Source: Prinia subflava
Taxonomy: Eukaryota > Chordata > Aves > Passeriformes > Cisticolidae
Assembly: GCF_021018805.1 (NCBI RefSeq)
Contig: NW_026960609.1
Location: 1,984,001-2,048,000 of the forward strand
DNA: 64,000 nucleotides
Direction: 5' to 3'
The notes under the pieces are model-generated. The model did not search any database, was not told where the DNA came from, and saw only the letters and a list, made by a program, of their open reading frames with translations. Shown here piece by piece: positions 44,219 through 54,269 of the stretch (position 1 is the stretch's first letter; each line of letters begins with the position of its first letter). A program made the position numbers and the translations under genes.

Positions 44219-44513
44219 TGTTGCCAGAGATCAGCCAGAGTCAGGACAGCACTCAATATGAGTTAAAAATCTTGCTCGTTTATTCAGCTATTTGGCTTAC
44301 ATTTATATTGTGCTAAGCATATCACTGGTCTTGAGATGGGATAAGGATGAAGTAAAGTTTGGAGCAATAGCCATAACAGGATGCTAGACGGGATGTGTTG
44401 ACCATAAGTTGGGGAAGGCTCACAGCATCCAGCTGCGTGGTCAGAGCTTCTAAGCCAATTATATATACTGCAAGGACACGTGAACACTATGGTTTAACCA
44501 ATGATGTTCTCCA
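44219..44513 (-). mobile_element. LTR inserted in place of the ERV-D RT core
   Basis: On the minus strand it begins TGGAGAACATC, carries TATATATAATTGG (about 44455), AATAAACGAG (about 44278) and ends CTGGCAACA. The flanks do not repeat, and the part of RT present in ERV-B between the fingers and the connection is missing here. Either deletion accompanied the event, or recombination between two elements made it. Confidence 0.7.
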
Positions 44514-45040
44514 TCAGACTTGCGCAGAGGCCAAATGGGGCTGTTGAAGGGTGAGTGGGTTTTGCTGACCACCCCTTGGCTCTCCAGCTCTCGGATCATC
44601 TTGTGGATGGGGATCACAGCATCTCGATTCATCCGATACTGCCGGCGGTGCACCGTCGAGGTGGCAACAGGTACTGGTTGCTCTTCTACCTTCAGGAGTC
44701 CTACTGCAGATGGGTTCTCTGATAGTCCAGGCAAGGTGTTCAATTCCTTAATGCCCTCTGCCTCCATGGCAGCTATTCCAAAAGCCCATCTGAACCCCTT
44801 AGGGTCTTTGTAATAGCCATTCCTCAGAAAGTCTTTGCCCAGAATACACGAAGCCTTTGGGCCAGTCACAATCGGATGTTTCTGCCACTCCTTCCCAGTC
44901 AGGCTCACCTCGGCCTCCAACAGAGTAAATTCTTTTGATCCCCCCGTCACCCTGGCAATGGAAATAGATTCTGCCCCCACATGTCCCGATGGCATTAGGG
45001 TACACTGCGAACCAGTATCAACCAAAGCTTCATATATGTG
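44514..45040 (-). pseudogene. Protease and RT start of ERV-D
   Basis: A minus-strand frame (to 45025) starts at the active-site loop MVDTGSQCTLMPSG, continues with CILGKDFLRNGY, the protease C-terminal part, and a linker to the RT fingers (RDAVIPIHKMIRELESQGVV, then SPFNSPIWPLRKSDG). It ends where the LTR at 44219-44513 begins. The same junction order exists in ERV-B, so protease and RT are in one frame in this family. Confidence 0.82.
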
Positions 45041-45059
45041 TGGCGCTGATGTGCCAGGC

Positions 45060-46990
45060 CATCAGATCCACACAGTCCAAAAGACTCGGTTTTCCCATGC
45101 CTCTTCCTGGTTAGAGGCAGGGCCCCTCTAGCACTGGTTACTACTCTCTTCCTGTGCATACATAGTAGAGGTTCCTTCAAGGGGATCTGACACAGCATCC
45201 TCACTTCTGTAATAGCTGGCGGCTTGGTCATGGGAGGCTGAGGCTACCTTCATTCTGGTGGAACCCCCTCGGTTAGTGTTTCTCTCCTTAAGCTTACGCA
45301 CCCGTGCTGCTAGGACAGAAGTGGGTTTCCCATGCCACACTCCCATGTCTTCCTCACGGTCATGCAGAAAAAAACACAGGTCAGCTTGTGGGGTGTACCC
45401 TCTCTCTCTAGCTGGGGGATGTTGGGCTCTGATTTTGGGGCCTGTAACTCACACCAGTGCCACGTGGGAACTGGTCCTCCTCATCTCCTCCCTATCTCCC
45501 TTATCTCCTCTTTAAGTTCCTTAACCACGGCCGAGACATTAGCCTGCATCAGGCCATTGATCATGCTCTTATAATTTCTGAGCTTGGTGGCTACGGAACC
45601 TATGGTCTCTCAGTTGTCCTCAGCATTAATTGTTGGAACGAATGTGGCATATTGAGATGGTCCTAGAGTTGCCAGATTCCTCAACATTTGCCCTATGCAC
45701 CTAACCTTGTTGGGGTCATTGTCATGCTGTCTGCTCCTCCCAAAAAGTATCTCCAATACCACTACTTCCCTCAGCTGTTGGATCCCTTCCTCAAGAGTCT
45801 TCCAGCGCATTCTATAGTAGTGTTCCTGCATTCTTTCTCTGTGGACAAACCTCTCCCTTACACTCATCAAAAGCTGCTCCCAAAGGGAAAGGGGCCTTGG
45901 CTCCCTTACAAATACATGATTCAAACCTGAATCCTGGGTCAAGGGTCCCAAATTCCTTGCCTCACCACTATCTAGTTGCACCCCTGTACCCATAAAGTCC
46001 CAGACCCGAAGTAACCAGGCTGTATAGGCCTCATGTCCCCATTGGACAATATCTTTTTGCAGATTACCGAGACTTTCACATGAGAGGGACTCAATTATGA
46101 TCTCAACCTGAGGCTCCCATGGCGGTTGTGAGGGCCCTCCTTTCTTATCCTTATTACTTGGTTCGCCGATTTCACCTTAGACTTCTTTGTTTCCACAGGG
46201 GCCACTGCTGCTTGCTGTTACTGCCCCTGTGGTTCAGCTGGAACCTGGACGGTTGTAACATCTGTGGGTTCCACTGCTGCACCATCAGACTCTCCTTTGT
46301 CAGGGCAGGGGGAGGGTTTCCCATCAGCTGGGGCTAATGAGGCTACCAGAGCAGAAATGTACTCCCTCAGCATCTGGCCCATCTCACGTATCTCCTTCAC
46401 CCAGTCCAGGTGGTTATTCTCCAAGGTAGGCTGTGGGGCAGGGTCAGGCTCTGGGGCAGTATCCTTATTCTCTGGAGCAGGTATCAGGATGGTTATCCAG
46501 GTCAATCTCCCCTTATCGCTGAATGCTAAATAGAATAGGCCTGTAAGCAATACCAGCCACTGTATGATATCATTAGCATTCAGAGAAGATTTAAACCCTT
46601 CAAAAACTGGTGGGGTAGACCCAAAGAGCTGAGTGAAGGGTTGGGAAAAAATTTTCCCTGGTGTCATTTCCTCACAGAAAGTACCATTGTTAAAGTAATC
46701 CCAAAAACACAGTTAGGGTGTGATAGCTCTGAAGCCATGTGCCTGCCTTCCAGAGGACGTTAAAAATCCATGAATTCCTCACCTTATTAACCCATAAAAT
46801 AAACTGGATAACAGCCACAGTAGCCTTAGTTATAGGGCCCATGTTTAGATAAGGGCCTGCAAATGGCAGAAACACAGCCACAACCACATGCCACCCAAAC
46901 CAAGGCAAGCTAGATCACATGATGCTGTCCAAAAAGACCTCTATATCTAGTACACAAGAACGTAAGCACCCAAGAACTGCTATTCCTTTC
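45060..46990 (-). pseudogene. gag region of ERV-D with hydrophobic N-terminal segments
   Basis: Three minus-strand frames occupy gag: 46690-46908 with a hydrophobic run (MGPITKATVAVIQFILWV and VVVAVFLPFAGPYL), 46218-46667 with IIQWLVLLTGLFYLAF followed by an acidic Pro-rich linker, and 45610-45993 with a helical capsid-like part (CIGQMLRNLATLGPSQYATF). Two membrane-type segments at the start of gag are unusual. No zinc knuckle was found. No ATG opens the first frame; an ATG TGA lies just upstream. Confidence 0.6.
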
Positions 46991-47005
46991 TCTTAATGCC
47001 CTCAT

Positions 47006-47023
47006 GTCCCACATTAGGCACCA
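47006..47023 (-). other. Primer binding site of ERV-D
   Basis: Minus strand TGGTGCCTAATGTGGGAC, five bases from the LTR. It is the same type as in ERV-B with three changes. Confidence 0.65.
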
Positions 47024-47028
47024 AATTC

Positions 47029-47786
47029 TGTCTTGGTTTGGAAAGACAGGTATCTGTCAGGGAAAACTGCAGTTTCCCTTGGAATGGAGAATGTAACCCC
47101 TCCCCCCCTCCAAATTATTACCATTTTGCAATTAGGAGCTTTCAGGCAAAAAAAATGGGAATAGGAATAACAGTTGTTCACTAGGAATATTAAAAAAATA
47201 GAAATGCGGTAGAACAAAAAAACCCCAAACAAACAAGCAAACAAACAAAAGTCCTAGAAAACCCTGACAGTCAGAGATACGACCTGACACCCTGTTGTCA
47301 GAGTGTTGGAAACAGTCTGAAATAAGTCCTCCTGGAGTAACAGATGTTGTTCTGTGAAGTAGAGGTGATACTCTAGAAAACAAAAAAAACGGGTCCAGTG
47401 CTGGTGAGATGGGTCCAGTCTTCCTCCGAGAATTCAGTGGAAAAACCGGCTGAATTGGTGTTTGGGATTGCTGGTTTTATCCCGGTGGAAAGGCTTTGGC
47501 TCCTTCCACTTGGTGAAGCATCTCACAATGGAATGAAGTAATGTTATCAGTCATGTGAGAGGCCTTAAATGGCCCATTCACGGGTGATGTCCCTCAGAGG
47601 AGGATGGGTGGAGGAAGAGATAAGGAGGCACTGCCTTATCTGGTGTTATCTGTTGTCCCATTAACAGAAGGCATCTGCCCTCTTCCCCCCCTAGAGTTAC
47701 AAGAGATAAAGAACAATATCTCCCAACCAGTTTCAACAAATGAAAATAGAATACACATTTTTGGTTACATTTTTCAACCCAAGACA
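47029..47786 (-). repeat. 5' LTR of ERV-D
   Basis: On the minus strand it starts TGTCTTGGGTTG and ends CAAACCAAGACA. No second copy in the window, so no target-site duplication can be tested. Related DNA starts at 3674. Confidence 0.8.
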
Positions 47787-47791
47787 ATACC

Positions 47792-49286
47792 GGATGTCAT
47801 TTTTGTCAGAGCATTTTCAGGAATTATACCTGAACCTTCAGGTATACACAAGCAATAGTCCATGTTTGGGAAGTTAGAAGTTTCCAAATTTGCAGAGTTT
47901 GTCCAGTGGTTTTAGCAATACAAAGTGAAAAAGATAAATTTGGCACTTACTGGAGTCTAAGTTTATATCCATTTTAATGACCATGGTCCAGTAGCACCAG
48001 TAACGGAAGGGAAGGTGACTATCCACACCGATTGCAGTTATCCCTAATTTAGGACTGCAAGTCTGTCTCTCTTTTTGTAAAATAATGCAAATGTTCTATT
48101 TCATTAAACTCTGTCACAGCTGTGTCCATAAATTGGTTGTAAGAACTACCTCACAATTAATGCCCTTTGGAGCCAGTTCGGTTGTATGAGTGTTTGGAAC
48201 CACACCTGCAGCCACTGTGTGACAGTGAACTATGGATCAGCTATGTTATACTATTCCTGCTTCACTGTTGTATAGACTTGTCAGGGGATAATCCCTGATA
48301 AGAAAGAGCTCTTCAAAAAACTCCAGAACAGGGGCTTGCTGAGGCACAGCACCCACTACAGAAAGAGAGCTGTGTGCCAGGATGTTTGCTCCAAGCTGCG
48401 CCGTGGTGAAGCCGCAGCCCCAGCTGCTCCTTTGCCCTTGCCTGCACAGCAGTTGGCAGGAAGTGTGCCACCAACTCCCACCCCTTCCTCTCAGAAGGAG
48501 CAGAGGCAGCAGCTCGAGGTGCCTGACACAAAAAGAAATAAATGCTCAGATACACGTTGTCTTGAGAAAATAAAATCAGACCCGATGCAACTGGTTTTTG
48601 GTTGTTATTTGGTATACCTTAGCTTCAGTTTCTGACCTCTAACCCTGCAGGTGTATAGACATGCTTCATGCTTTGTGAGTTATCCTAACAACATTGTTGT
48701 TATCACATTATAATGATATTGGCTGGCCCTGAGAGATGATATTATTATCCAGTACTGAGAGCTAAGTTTCATATGAAAAAGCAGCTCAGTACTCACCAGT
48801 GTTACCCATAACAGTAATTAGTCAGTACTTGCACTTGTTATTCTTGAGGGAAGCTGAAGTCATGTTCACATCTGGGGCAGAGCATGTACTTCCACCAAGG
48901 CCAATACAACTTGTATCACTACTTAAGTTTAGTTCTATGAAGTTCCTGTCTCCGAATTCCTTCTAAACCTAAACAATGTCCCCTCCTCAGTGCTCACACT
49001 TTTGCTAAGCAGAAAACAAAGTGCTTTTATGGTTGCAAAACTAGGAAATGAACACAAATGTCATTATGAGCTAGTATGTTACTTAGATTTGAAAATATTC
49101 TTAGGTAGATAATACCTCTGATTCTATAAATCTTGTCTGTCAGAAAGCTCTACAGTTTCCCCATGGAAAAAGATTGCTATCCTATGAATTCCCACTAAAC
49201 TGGAGAGTCTAGGAAATAGCTAGACCTGTGGACACAGACACTGAACTTTTCTTAGACCACAGCTCTTTATCTAAGTGCACGTGGCA
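47792..49286. other. Intergenic DNA, nothing recognised
   Basis: Ordinary unique sequence. Overlapping frames of 60-100 codons near 48310-48635 show no domain. Confidence 0.5.
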
Positions 49287-49291
49287 CAAGG

Positions 49292-49918
49292 TGTGAAAAA
49301 TGCATATTATATGGCTCTACGTAGATATTTACTATATGTATTATGCTAGGTTGAAAAGTTATGCTGTATTAACATTTGAATAATATAGTAAATGTAGTTT
49401 TGTAATTAACATTAAGCTTTAGTAATCACAAATAAGAACTATGTGTGTGAGATATTGTTTTTTAGCTCAAGAGAAAGAGAAGATAACCAAGAAATTCTTC
49501 GCACAGAGATAACAATTACAGAAACCCATACATTTTCCAGAGGAGAGAGATTTATGGCTTCCTAATCAACAGAAACAACCTCTTCAAGCCTGACTTAGAC
49601 TCAAAGGCGCCTGGGGGATTAACAGAAAGTTTCTGACAAGTAACAGGCAAACTGTCTTGTTTTAAATAAAATATGCATAATCATGAGGTTACTCCTCTTA
49701 AGGGGTGAATTCTCTTTTGACATTGCCCTTCTCCTGACTGACTTTTGTCTATGAAGGGGGGCCCAGCCCAGGCTGTAACTCTTTGCTATTATTGTCTTAT
49801 TAATTGTCCTAACTCTAAATTGTTTAACCTTTATTATTTGTATTACTATTTTTTATAACCATTTTATTTTTATTAAACTTTCATAAATTTCAGAATCGAG
49901 TGATTGGTGTTTATTACA
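49292..49918 (+). repeat. 5' LTR of ERV-E
   Basis: Starts TGTGAAAAATGC, ends TTTATTACA. Very similar to 56128-56758; most differences are near the 3' end, including a short indel in an AT run. Confidence 0.92.
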
Positions 49919-49921
49919 ATA

Positions 49922-49939
49922 TGGTAGCAGAGGATGGTT
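49922..49939 (+). other. Primer binding site of ERV-E, initiator tRNA-Met
   Basis: TGGTAGCAGAGGATGGTT, three bases after the LTR, is complementary over 18 bases to the 3' end of vertebrate initiator tRNA-Met (tRNA recalled from general knowledge). It is unlike the proline-type site of the related ERV-A. Confidence 0.85.
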
Positions 49940-50498
49940 ATTAATACCTCGCTGTGGGTGCTGTAGGAGGATTAGAGTGAGAAGACGCATCCTGCCTTAA
50001 TTAGGCGGTCTCGCTCTGTCCCCCTGGGGTGACCACAGAAAAGCAGGTAATGATCCGAGGACAAAAAGAGACAATAAAGCAAAGAGAAGGGAGAGAATTC
50101 CCTAAACCGCGGTAATTAGCTCCTAAGATCAACGTGTACACGAAGAACAAAACCCAAGGAAAAAGGAGCGGTGAGTATTTGCTTGGATTGGGGGGGTGCG
50201 GACGGAGCAGGAGAAATGAATGTGTGTGTGTAAGAGAGGTGGGCTGGCTACGCCAGACTTGCTAAGCGAGTGCGGAGTTTCCCATGCTGTGGTACCGTCT
50301 TTCCACGAAGAAAGCGGCCAGTACAGAGACAAAGTCTGTGATAACAAAGAGTGAGAGAACCCCCCCGGGAAAAAGTGGGATTTGGTCTCAGGGAAGGAGT
50401 GGGACCTCTTGGAGAGAGAGAAAGCTGAGGATTTTCCTGGCATAATCCATCGGGGAAAATAAAAAAGGTAAAGTGTGTGGAAAGGGGACCCTAAAACA

Positions 50499-50696
50499 CT
50501 GCTGGATTGAGGGTAAGAGTGCCCAAGAACATCCAGGATTAGGTAACCTGCTGGATTGAGGAAAATAGTATTCCAAGAGCACCCAGGGTTATTTGGTAAT
50601 CTGCTGGATTGAGGAGAATATTATTCCAAGAGCACCCAGGGTTATTTGGTAATCTGCTGGATTGAGGAAAATATTATTCCAAGAACATCCAGGGTT
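50499..50696 (+). repeat. Tandem units of about 53 bp in the ERV-E leader
   Basis: Four units start CTGCTGGATTGAGG at 50499, 50548, 50601 and 50654; the two central ones are almost identical. Each contains TTCCAAGA followed by CATCCAGG or CACCCAGG. They are in the untranslated leader, where retroviral packaging signals lie. Confidence 0.85.
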
Positions 50697-51136
50697 AAGT
50701 TAAATTCTTCACAAGTGAGGATATGCCCAAGAGAATCTGGGGTTGGGAACAACATTGCTAGATTGAGGGATGTCCGTGAAAACAGGGACTGGACAGGGAC
50801 ACCTAAAAGTGTAATAGGTGTGTTGAAAAATAAAAGGTACCCTGTTGTTGTGGTTGTTTTGTTGTGTGTGAGAGTAAGTGAAAAATAAAGTTGAGTGAAT
50901 TTGGACGAATGAAAGTATATGCAATGTGGATTGTTTATTTTAAGCTTTATTATAGTTCCTGAGAGGAAAGTGATTTAGGTGGTGAGAGGGAAGTGTATTG
51001 TATTGAAAAGCAGTGTGAGAAAAAGGAGTTGTTTTTTTTTTTTTTTGAGAAAGTAGTCGAAAGAAAAGTGATATTTGGGTGGTGAGGGAAAAGTGAAAAA
51101 CGGAGGCAGGGAGTGAAATAGATAAAATCTTGAAAA

Positions 51137-51679
51137 ATGGGAAAGAAATCCCTGAAACAAAACAAGAAAAGAAAAAAAAAAGGAAAGAGAAAGAGAAGGA
51201 AGGGGACCAAGAGGAGAAGAGAGGAAAAGAAAAAAAGAATGGGATCCTCTGCAGGTTTTACCACCTCCCTTTCAATACACGCCTGCATTGCTGGTACTCC
51301 CAGTGCTGGTTCTGGGTCCCGGCGAGCTGTTTCCCTCAGCCCCACCGGCCCCGATGTCGGTGCCTGTCCCAGTCCCAGCGCTTACTGCGGGTCCTGGCTT
51401 GTCACCTATTCCTGCCCCGGTTTCTGTCCCAGGCGCGAGTCCGCTGTCCGCAGCGGTGGCTCTGCCGGTTCTCCCCCCACCACGCTGTCCGCAGCGGCAT
51501 CTCTGCCGGTTCTCCCGCCCCGCTGCCCGTGGCGGCCCCCCCCGGTCCCTCTTTCGCCAAGGGCAGCCTCCCCCCCTTCCCCCCCTGTCCCTCTTTCGCT
51601 GCCCGCCACTTCGGTGCCGGCTGCCACCCCGCTGCCCAGGGCTGCCCGGTCGGCCCCTGCCCCTGTTCTGCCCAGTTAG
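51137..51679 (+). pseudogene. Short gag frame of ERV-E: basic start plus Pro-rich part
   Basis: 180-codon frame starting MGKKSLKQNKKRKKKG, lysine/arginine-rich for about 35 residues, then a GC-rich Ser/Pro/Ala-rich stretch. No matrix fold, capsid homology region or zinc knuckle can be read, so most of gag has been lost. Other frames and the antisense strand are also open here because of the GC-rich composition (51272-51938). Confidence 0.5.
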
Positions 51680-51907
51680 TCTGTGGCTGATTCGCTGGCC
51701 ATGCCTGGCGGGTTCCTGTCGGTCCTGGCTGTCCTGTCTCTGGCCGCTTTTCCCGCGGCGGCTTTTTTGGCCCCATCCCCAGCAGTTTTTCCAGTCGCGG
51801 TGGCGCTGAGAGCTGTCGCCACTGCCTTGCCTTTGATAAGAGCGGCTGGTACCGCCGCCATGAACCACGTGGAGGCTGACCGCCCGGCAGTTTAGCCACC
51901 CCCGGAA

Positions 51908-52480
51908 ATGCTTCCCCCTTCAGCAGTTCCGGCAGCAAACCCCACCCATGCTCCGCCTATGGAGGACCAAGTCTCGTTGGTATGTCCTCCAAACACCTCA
52001 CTTTCTGTCCAAAGCTCTGTTCCCTTGGAAACCGCAGCTCCAGCTCACAATAAAGAGGTAGGGGACAAATACCATCTGGAGCCTGTAATAACTTTAAAAG
52101 TAGATCCCCAAGAAGAAGAATTAGAATTTGTGGTAGATACAGGAGCAAAAAGAGAAAGTTTTACTGTTCCTGTCATCAAAGATGTAGTAATGGAGGGAGA
52201 AACTAGATTTTGGATAGAAGATGTTTTGTTGGTCCTGGGAGCAGGTAGTAAATTATTGGGACGAGATTTTCAAGTGAAATTAGGAATAGGAGTGACTCCA
52301 GAAGTAAGAGGAAATAATTTGGCAGACCAGGAAGCTAGGGATGCAGCAGAGAAAGAAGCTGAAAGAGTAATGCTAATATTAACTCCAAATGAGGAGAAAT
52401 TGGAAATTCCAAAATTTAGTGAAGCAGAGGAAAAAGAATTAAAGGAGATAGGAGGTGAACAAGATGAATCAGGGAAATAG
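51908..52480 (+). pseudogene. In-frame protease-RNase H tail fusion of ERV-E
   Basis: 190 codons. FVVDTGAKR is the protease active site with an intact D-T-G. Compared with ERV-A, about 25 residues are missing before TVPVIKDVVM, then LLGRDFQVKLGIGV follows. Directly after, the frame continues as RGNNLADQEARDAA, the end of RNase H, and an acidic linker. The whole RT and most of RNase H are absent. The reading frame is kept across both junctions. A stop at 52478-52480 separates it from the integrase. Confidence 0.8.
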
Positions 52481-52484
52481 AAAC

Positions 52485-53640
52485 TTCCTGATGGAAGGCA
52501 ATTACTTAATAAAATACTGACTAGAAGAATATTAGAAGACATGCATCAGAAAACTCACTGGGGTACTCAGGCTTTGTGTGATCATTTTTTTAAAGAATTA
52601 TGGGTCTATTGGGATATTTGGGATAGCAAAGAAAGTAACTGAAAAATGTGTAACTTGTCAAAGGATAAATAAAAAGTTAATGAGGAAAACTACACTGGGA
52701 GGTCGGGAATTAGCTCTTAGACCATTTCAAAGTATCCAAGTAGATTTTACTGAACTTCCTCAAGTTCAAAGATGGAAGTATTTATTAGTGATAACAGACC
52801 ATCTAACTCATTGGGATGAAGCAGGAAGAACAAAGAGCGCGAGCCCCCTGCATTTACACTCTTAACACAGAGGTTCAAAGGGGCGCGGTAACATTCTCCA
52901 GCCAATGAGGTTACAGATACACGATACTGCAGGGAGGGTACAGACTTGGGATAAACCATACATTTTCCAGGGGTGAGCCAGAGCAAACCATTTCCATAAA
53001 ATGCAATTCCACACAAGCCTTGGGGATAAAATGGGAGTTACACACCCCATGGCACCCACAAAGTTCTGGCTGAGTAGGGAGGATGAACCAGACTTTAAAA
53101 TGAACTTTAACTAAATTAATAGTTGAAACCCAAATGTCATGGGTACAATGCTTACTTTTAGACTTACTGAGAATCCGAACACAACCCAGGTCAGACCTGG
53201 GAGTATCACCTTATGAAATCATGTTTGGGTTACCGTTTCTGACCACCCAACATGGAAATGCTACCTATGAGGTAGGGGAAAGGAGTGTTAAAGGATACAT
53301 TAACACAATTACAAAAACTCTTGAAAATTTGAGGTTAAAAGGAATAATCCCTCAAACCACTCCTTTAGACTTTAAAATCCATGATATTCACCCAGGGGAA
53401 TGGGTGTTGGTAAAAATATGGAAAGAACAATCTTTAACTCCACAATGGGAAGGTCCTTTTCAGGTATTGCTGACGACCGAGGCTGCGATCCGGACCAGGG
53501 AACGAGGGTGGATGCATGCCAGCAGAATCAAAGGACCTGTGGAAAAATCTAAGGAGTGGACGATAACATCTGAACTGGGTGATACAAAGATAACTCTTAA
53601 ACGGGGAATGGGTAGTAATGAACTGGGAAGACCCAAATGA
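52485..53640 (+). pseudogene. Integrase of ERV-E, interrupted
   Basis: The N-domain (THWGTQALCDHFF) lies near 52550. Frame 52578-52865 has KCVTCQRIN and the core start QVDFTELPQVQRWKYLLVITD. At 52824 it runs into an LTR fragment, after which core sequence resumes (53014 onward) and frame 53134-53640 holds the C-terminal part with YEIMFGLPF, GEWVLVKIWKEQ and EGPFQVLLTTEA. The middle of the catalytic core is missing, so no active enzyme can be made. Confidence 0.82.
52824..53013 (-). mobile_element. Family d LTR fragment inside the ERV-E integrase
   Basis: Matches the right half of the solo LTR 16618-17059 up to its exact end (CAATTCCACA). It has no target-site duplication and replaces part of the integrase core. 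Confidence 0.8.
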
Positions 53641-53871
53641 TCCAAGGAATATACGCAAGATCACACCTGACTGGGAAGTCAGACCGAGTTTACATCAGTG
53701 GTTTTAAATACCGCCTGGACAAACTTTGAGGCACCTCCGGTACCCTCCCTGGGGGGGGGGATACTGCCACTGCAGACAGGAGGATCGGGACTGTTTAGGA
53801 CAGAAAACTCCTGTATTTTGGCCTTAGCCTGTGATTTATACAAAGAGGAGGGTGAATTACAACCTCAATAA

Positions 53872-54180
53872 GTGCCACGCAATATACCCTGTTTGATTCA
53901 CCCAAATACTGGACATGCTAGTTGGGTTAAATGTAAATGTTTGAGCTGTGGGAAAAATTGGTATTGTAGTTCACACAATCGACGTCCTCCTTGCAGGAAG
54001 TGTCGAGTGCCAACTAGATCCCCTATCCAAGTAGAACTTGAAGCAACTGAAATAATAACTTTGCTTTGTGGATGGGAATTATTAGTGCCTGTTGAATGGG
54101 AAATAGCTGAGGAACAGTGGGAGACCACCGTTAAGGAGTGTCAAGAACGATTTGCCTGGAAATTAGCTAAGAGAAAGTGA
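53872..54180 (+). pseudogene. Cys-rich frame between pol and env of ERV-E
   Basis: An open segment of 102 codons that begins right after a stop and has no ATG. It reads CKCLSCGKNWYC followed by PPCRKCRVPT, four or more Cys in C-x2-C pairs that could hold zinc, then an acidic helix and a basic end (KLAKRK). Gammaretrovirus-like elements normally have nothing here because pol and env overlap. Expression would need a spliced upstream exon. No family recognised. Confidence 0.5.
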
Positions 54181-54269
54181 CAAGAGAAGAGAGGGCAAGA
54201 CCAGATTGGCCTCTATAATCGCCACCAAGAAGATCACATACACCTGCTGTGGGTTGCAACCCCATAGGC

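Larger units (their letters stand above)
43113..47786 (-). mobile_element. ERV-D: truncated ERVL-like provirus
   Basis: Minus-strand order is 5' LTR (47029-47786), primer site, gag, protease, start of RT, then (after an inserted LTR that replaces the RT core) RNase H and the beginning of integrase, where the element stops at about 43113. No 3' LTR is present. It aligns closely with ERV-B over pol and protease and serves as the guide for reading ERV-B across its insertions. Confidence 0.8.

Noticed and set aside
48310..48635. Frames of 80-99 codons on both strands
   Set aside because: Ser/Pro/Ala-rich, no conserved motif and no promoter or splice signals around them.
51272..51938. Minus-strand frames of 178-198 codons opposite ERV-E gag
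   Set aside because: Gly/Arg/Gln-rich shadows of the GC-rich Pro/Ala coding stretch on the other strand.
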